Shown: in pieces, positions 5,355-5,374 of the stretch
How positions within the stretch are numbered: position 1 is the first letter of the stretch
How the letters are laid out: each line of letters starts with the position of its first letter
NCBI GenBank assembly: GCA_030619405.1
Contig: JAUXBK010000187.1
Location: 1 to 5,374 of the forward strand
Direction of reading: 5' to 3'
Source: Sedimenticola sp.
GTDB lineage: Bacteria; Pseudomonadota; Gammaproteobacteria; Chromatiales; Chromatiaceae
DNA length: 5,374 nt
Program-made: the position numbers and the translations under genes
Notes under the pieces: generated by a model
Told to the model about the DNA's origin: nothing
Seen by the model: only the letters and a program-made list of their open reading frames with translations
Database searches by the model: none

Positions 5355-5374
5355 GTTATATATCCATGATCTAA

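Overview
The window looks like chromosome from a free-living or symbiotic gammaproteobacterium, perhaps of the Chromatiales or sulfur-oxidiser type. The reasons are a GC-rich coding style, a Rep helicase close to the E. coli protein along its whole length, a DUF2782 gene divergent from it, a periplasmic c-type cytochrome and a DUF1499 protein. The placement is inferred from protein resemblance only; no marker in the window fixes a genus.

Layout. At 1-113 there is a compound hairpin that can also be read as the start of a minus-strand ORF running off the edge. At 114-458 (-) is a small secreted DUF2782 protein, divergently arranged with rep at 572-2581 (+). A 113-bp gap holds a plausible rep promoter. 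The convergent gap between rep and a monohaem cytochrome c (2749-3240, -) contains an 81-bp inverted-repeat element. A tRNA-Arg(CCG) with encoded CCA lies at 3436-3512 (+). A three-helix DUF1499 membrane protein is at 3617-4363 (-). A second 81-bp copy of the element (4606-4686), in the opposite orientation, ends 3 bp from the stop codon of a 65-residue two-helix membrane protein (4690-4887, -). From 4888 to the end no gene is convincing. That stretch holds a possible decayed third relative of the element, a palindromic array of 9-base repeats followed by a T-run, and an AT-rich tail with further hairpins.

The genes do not form one pathway. Rep supports replication-fork progress. The cytochrome is a periplasmic electron carrier with a long Pro/Ala-rich tether. 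The DUF2782, DUF1499 and small membrane proteins belong to the cell envelope but their functions are unknown. Apart from the possible edge ORF below DUF2782, the genes are separately spaced and probably transcribed on their own.

The best discovery-type signal is the pair of 81-bp elements. They are about 94% identical, have terminal inverted repeats starting GTAACC, and each is bounded by its own perfect 8-bp direct repeat (GATCAAAC and CCCTTATT). This matches the hallmarks of IS66-family ends, so they are best explained as non-autonomous IS66-type miniature elements (MITEs). No transposase is present in the window.
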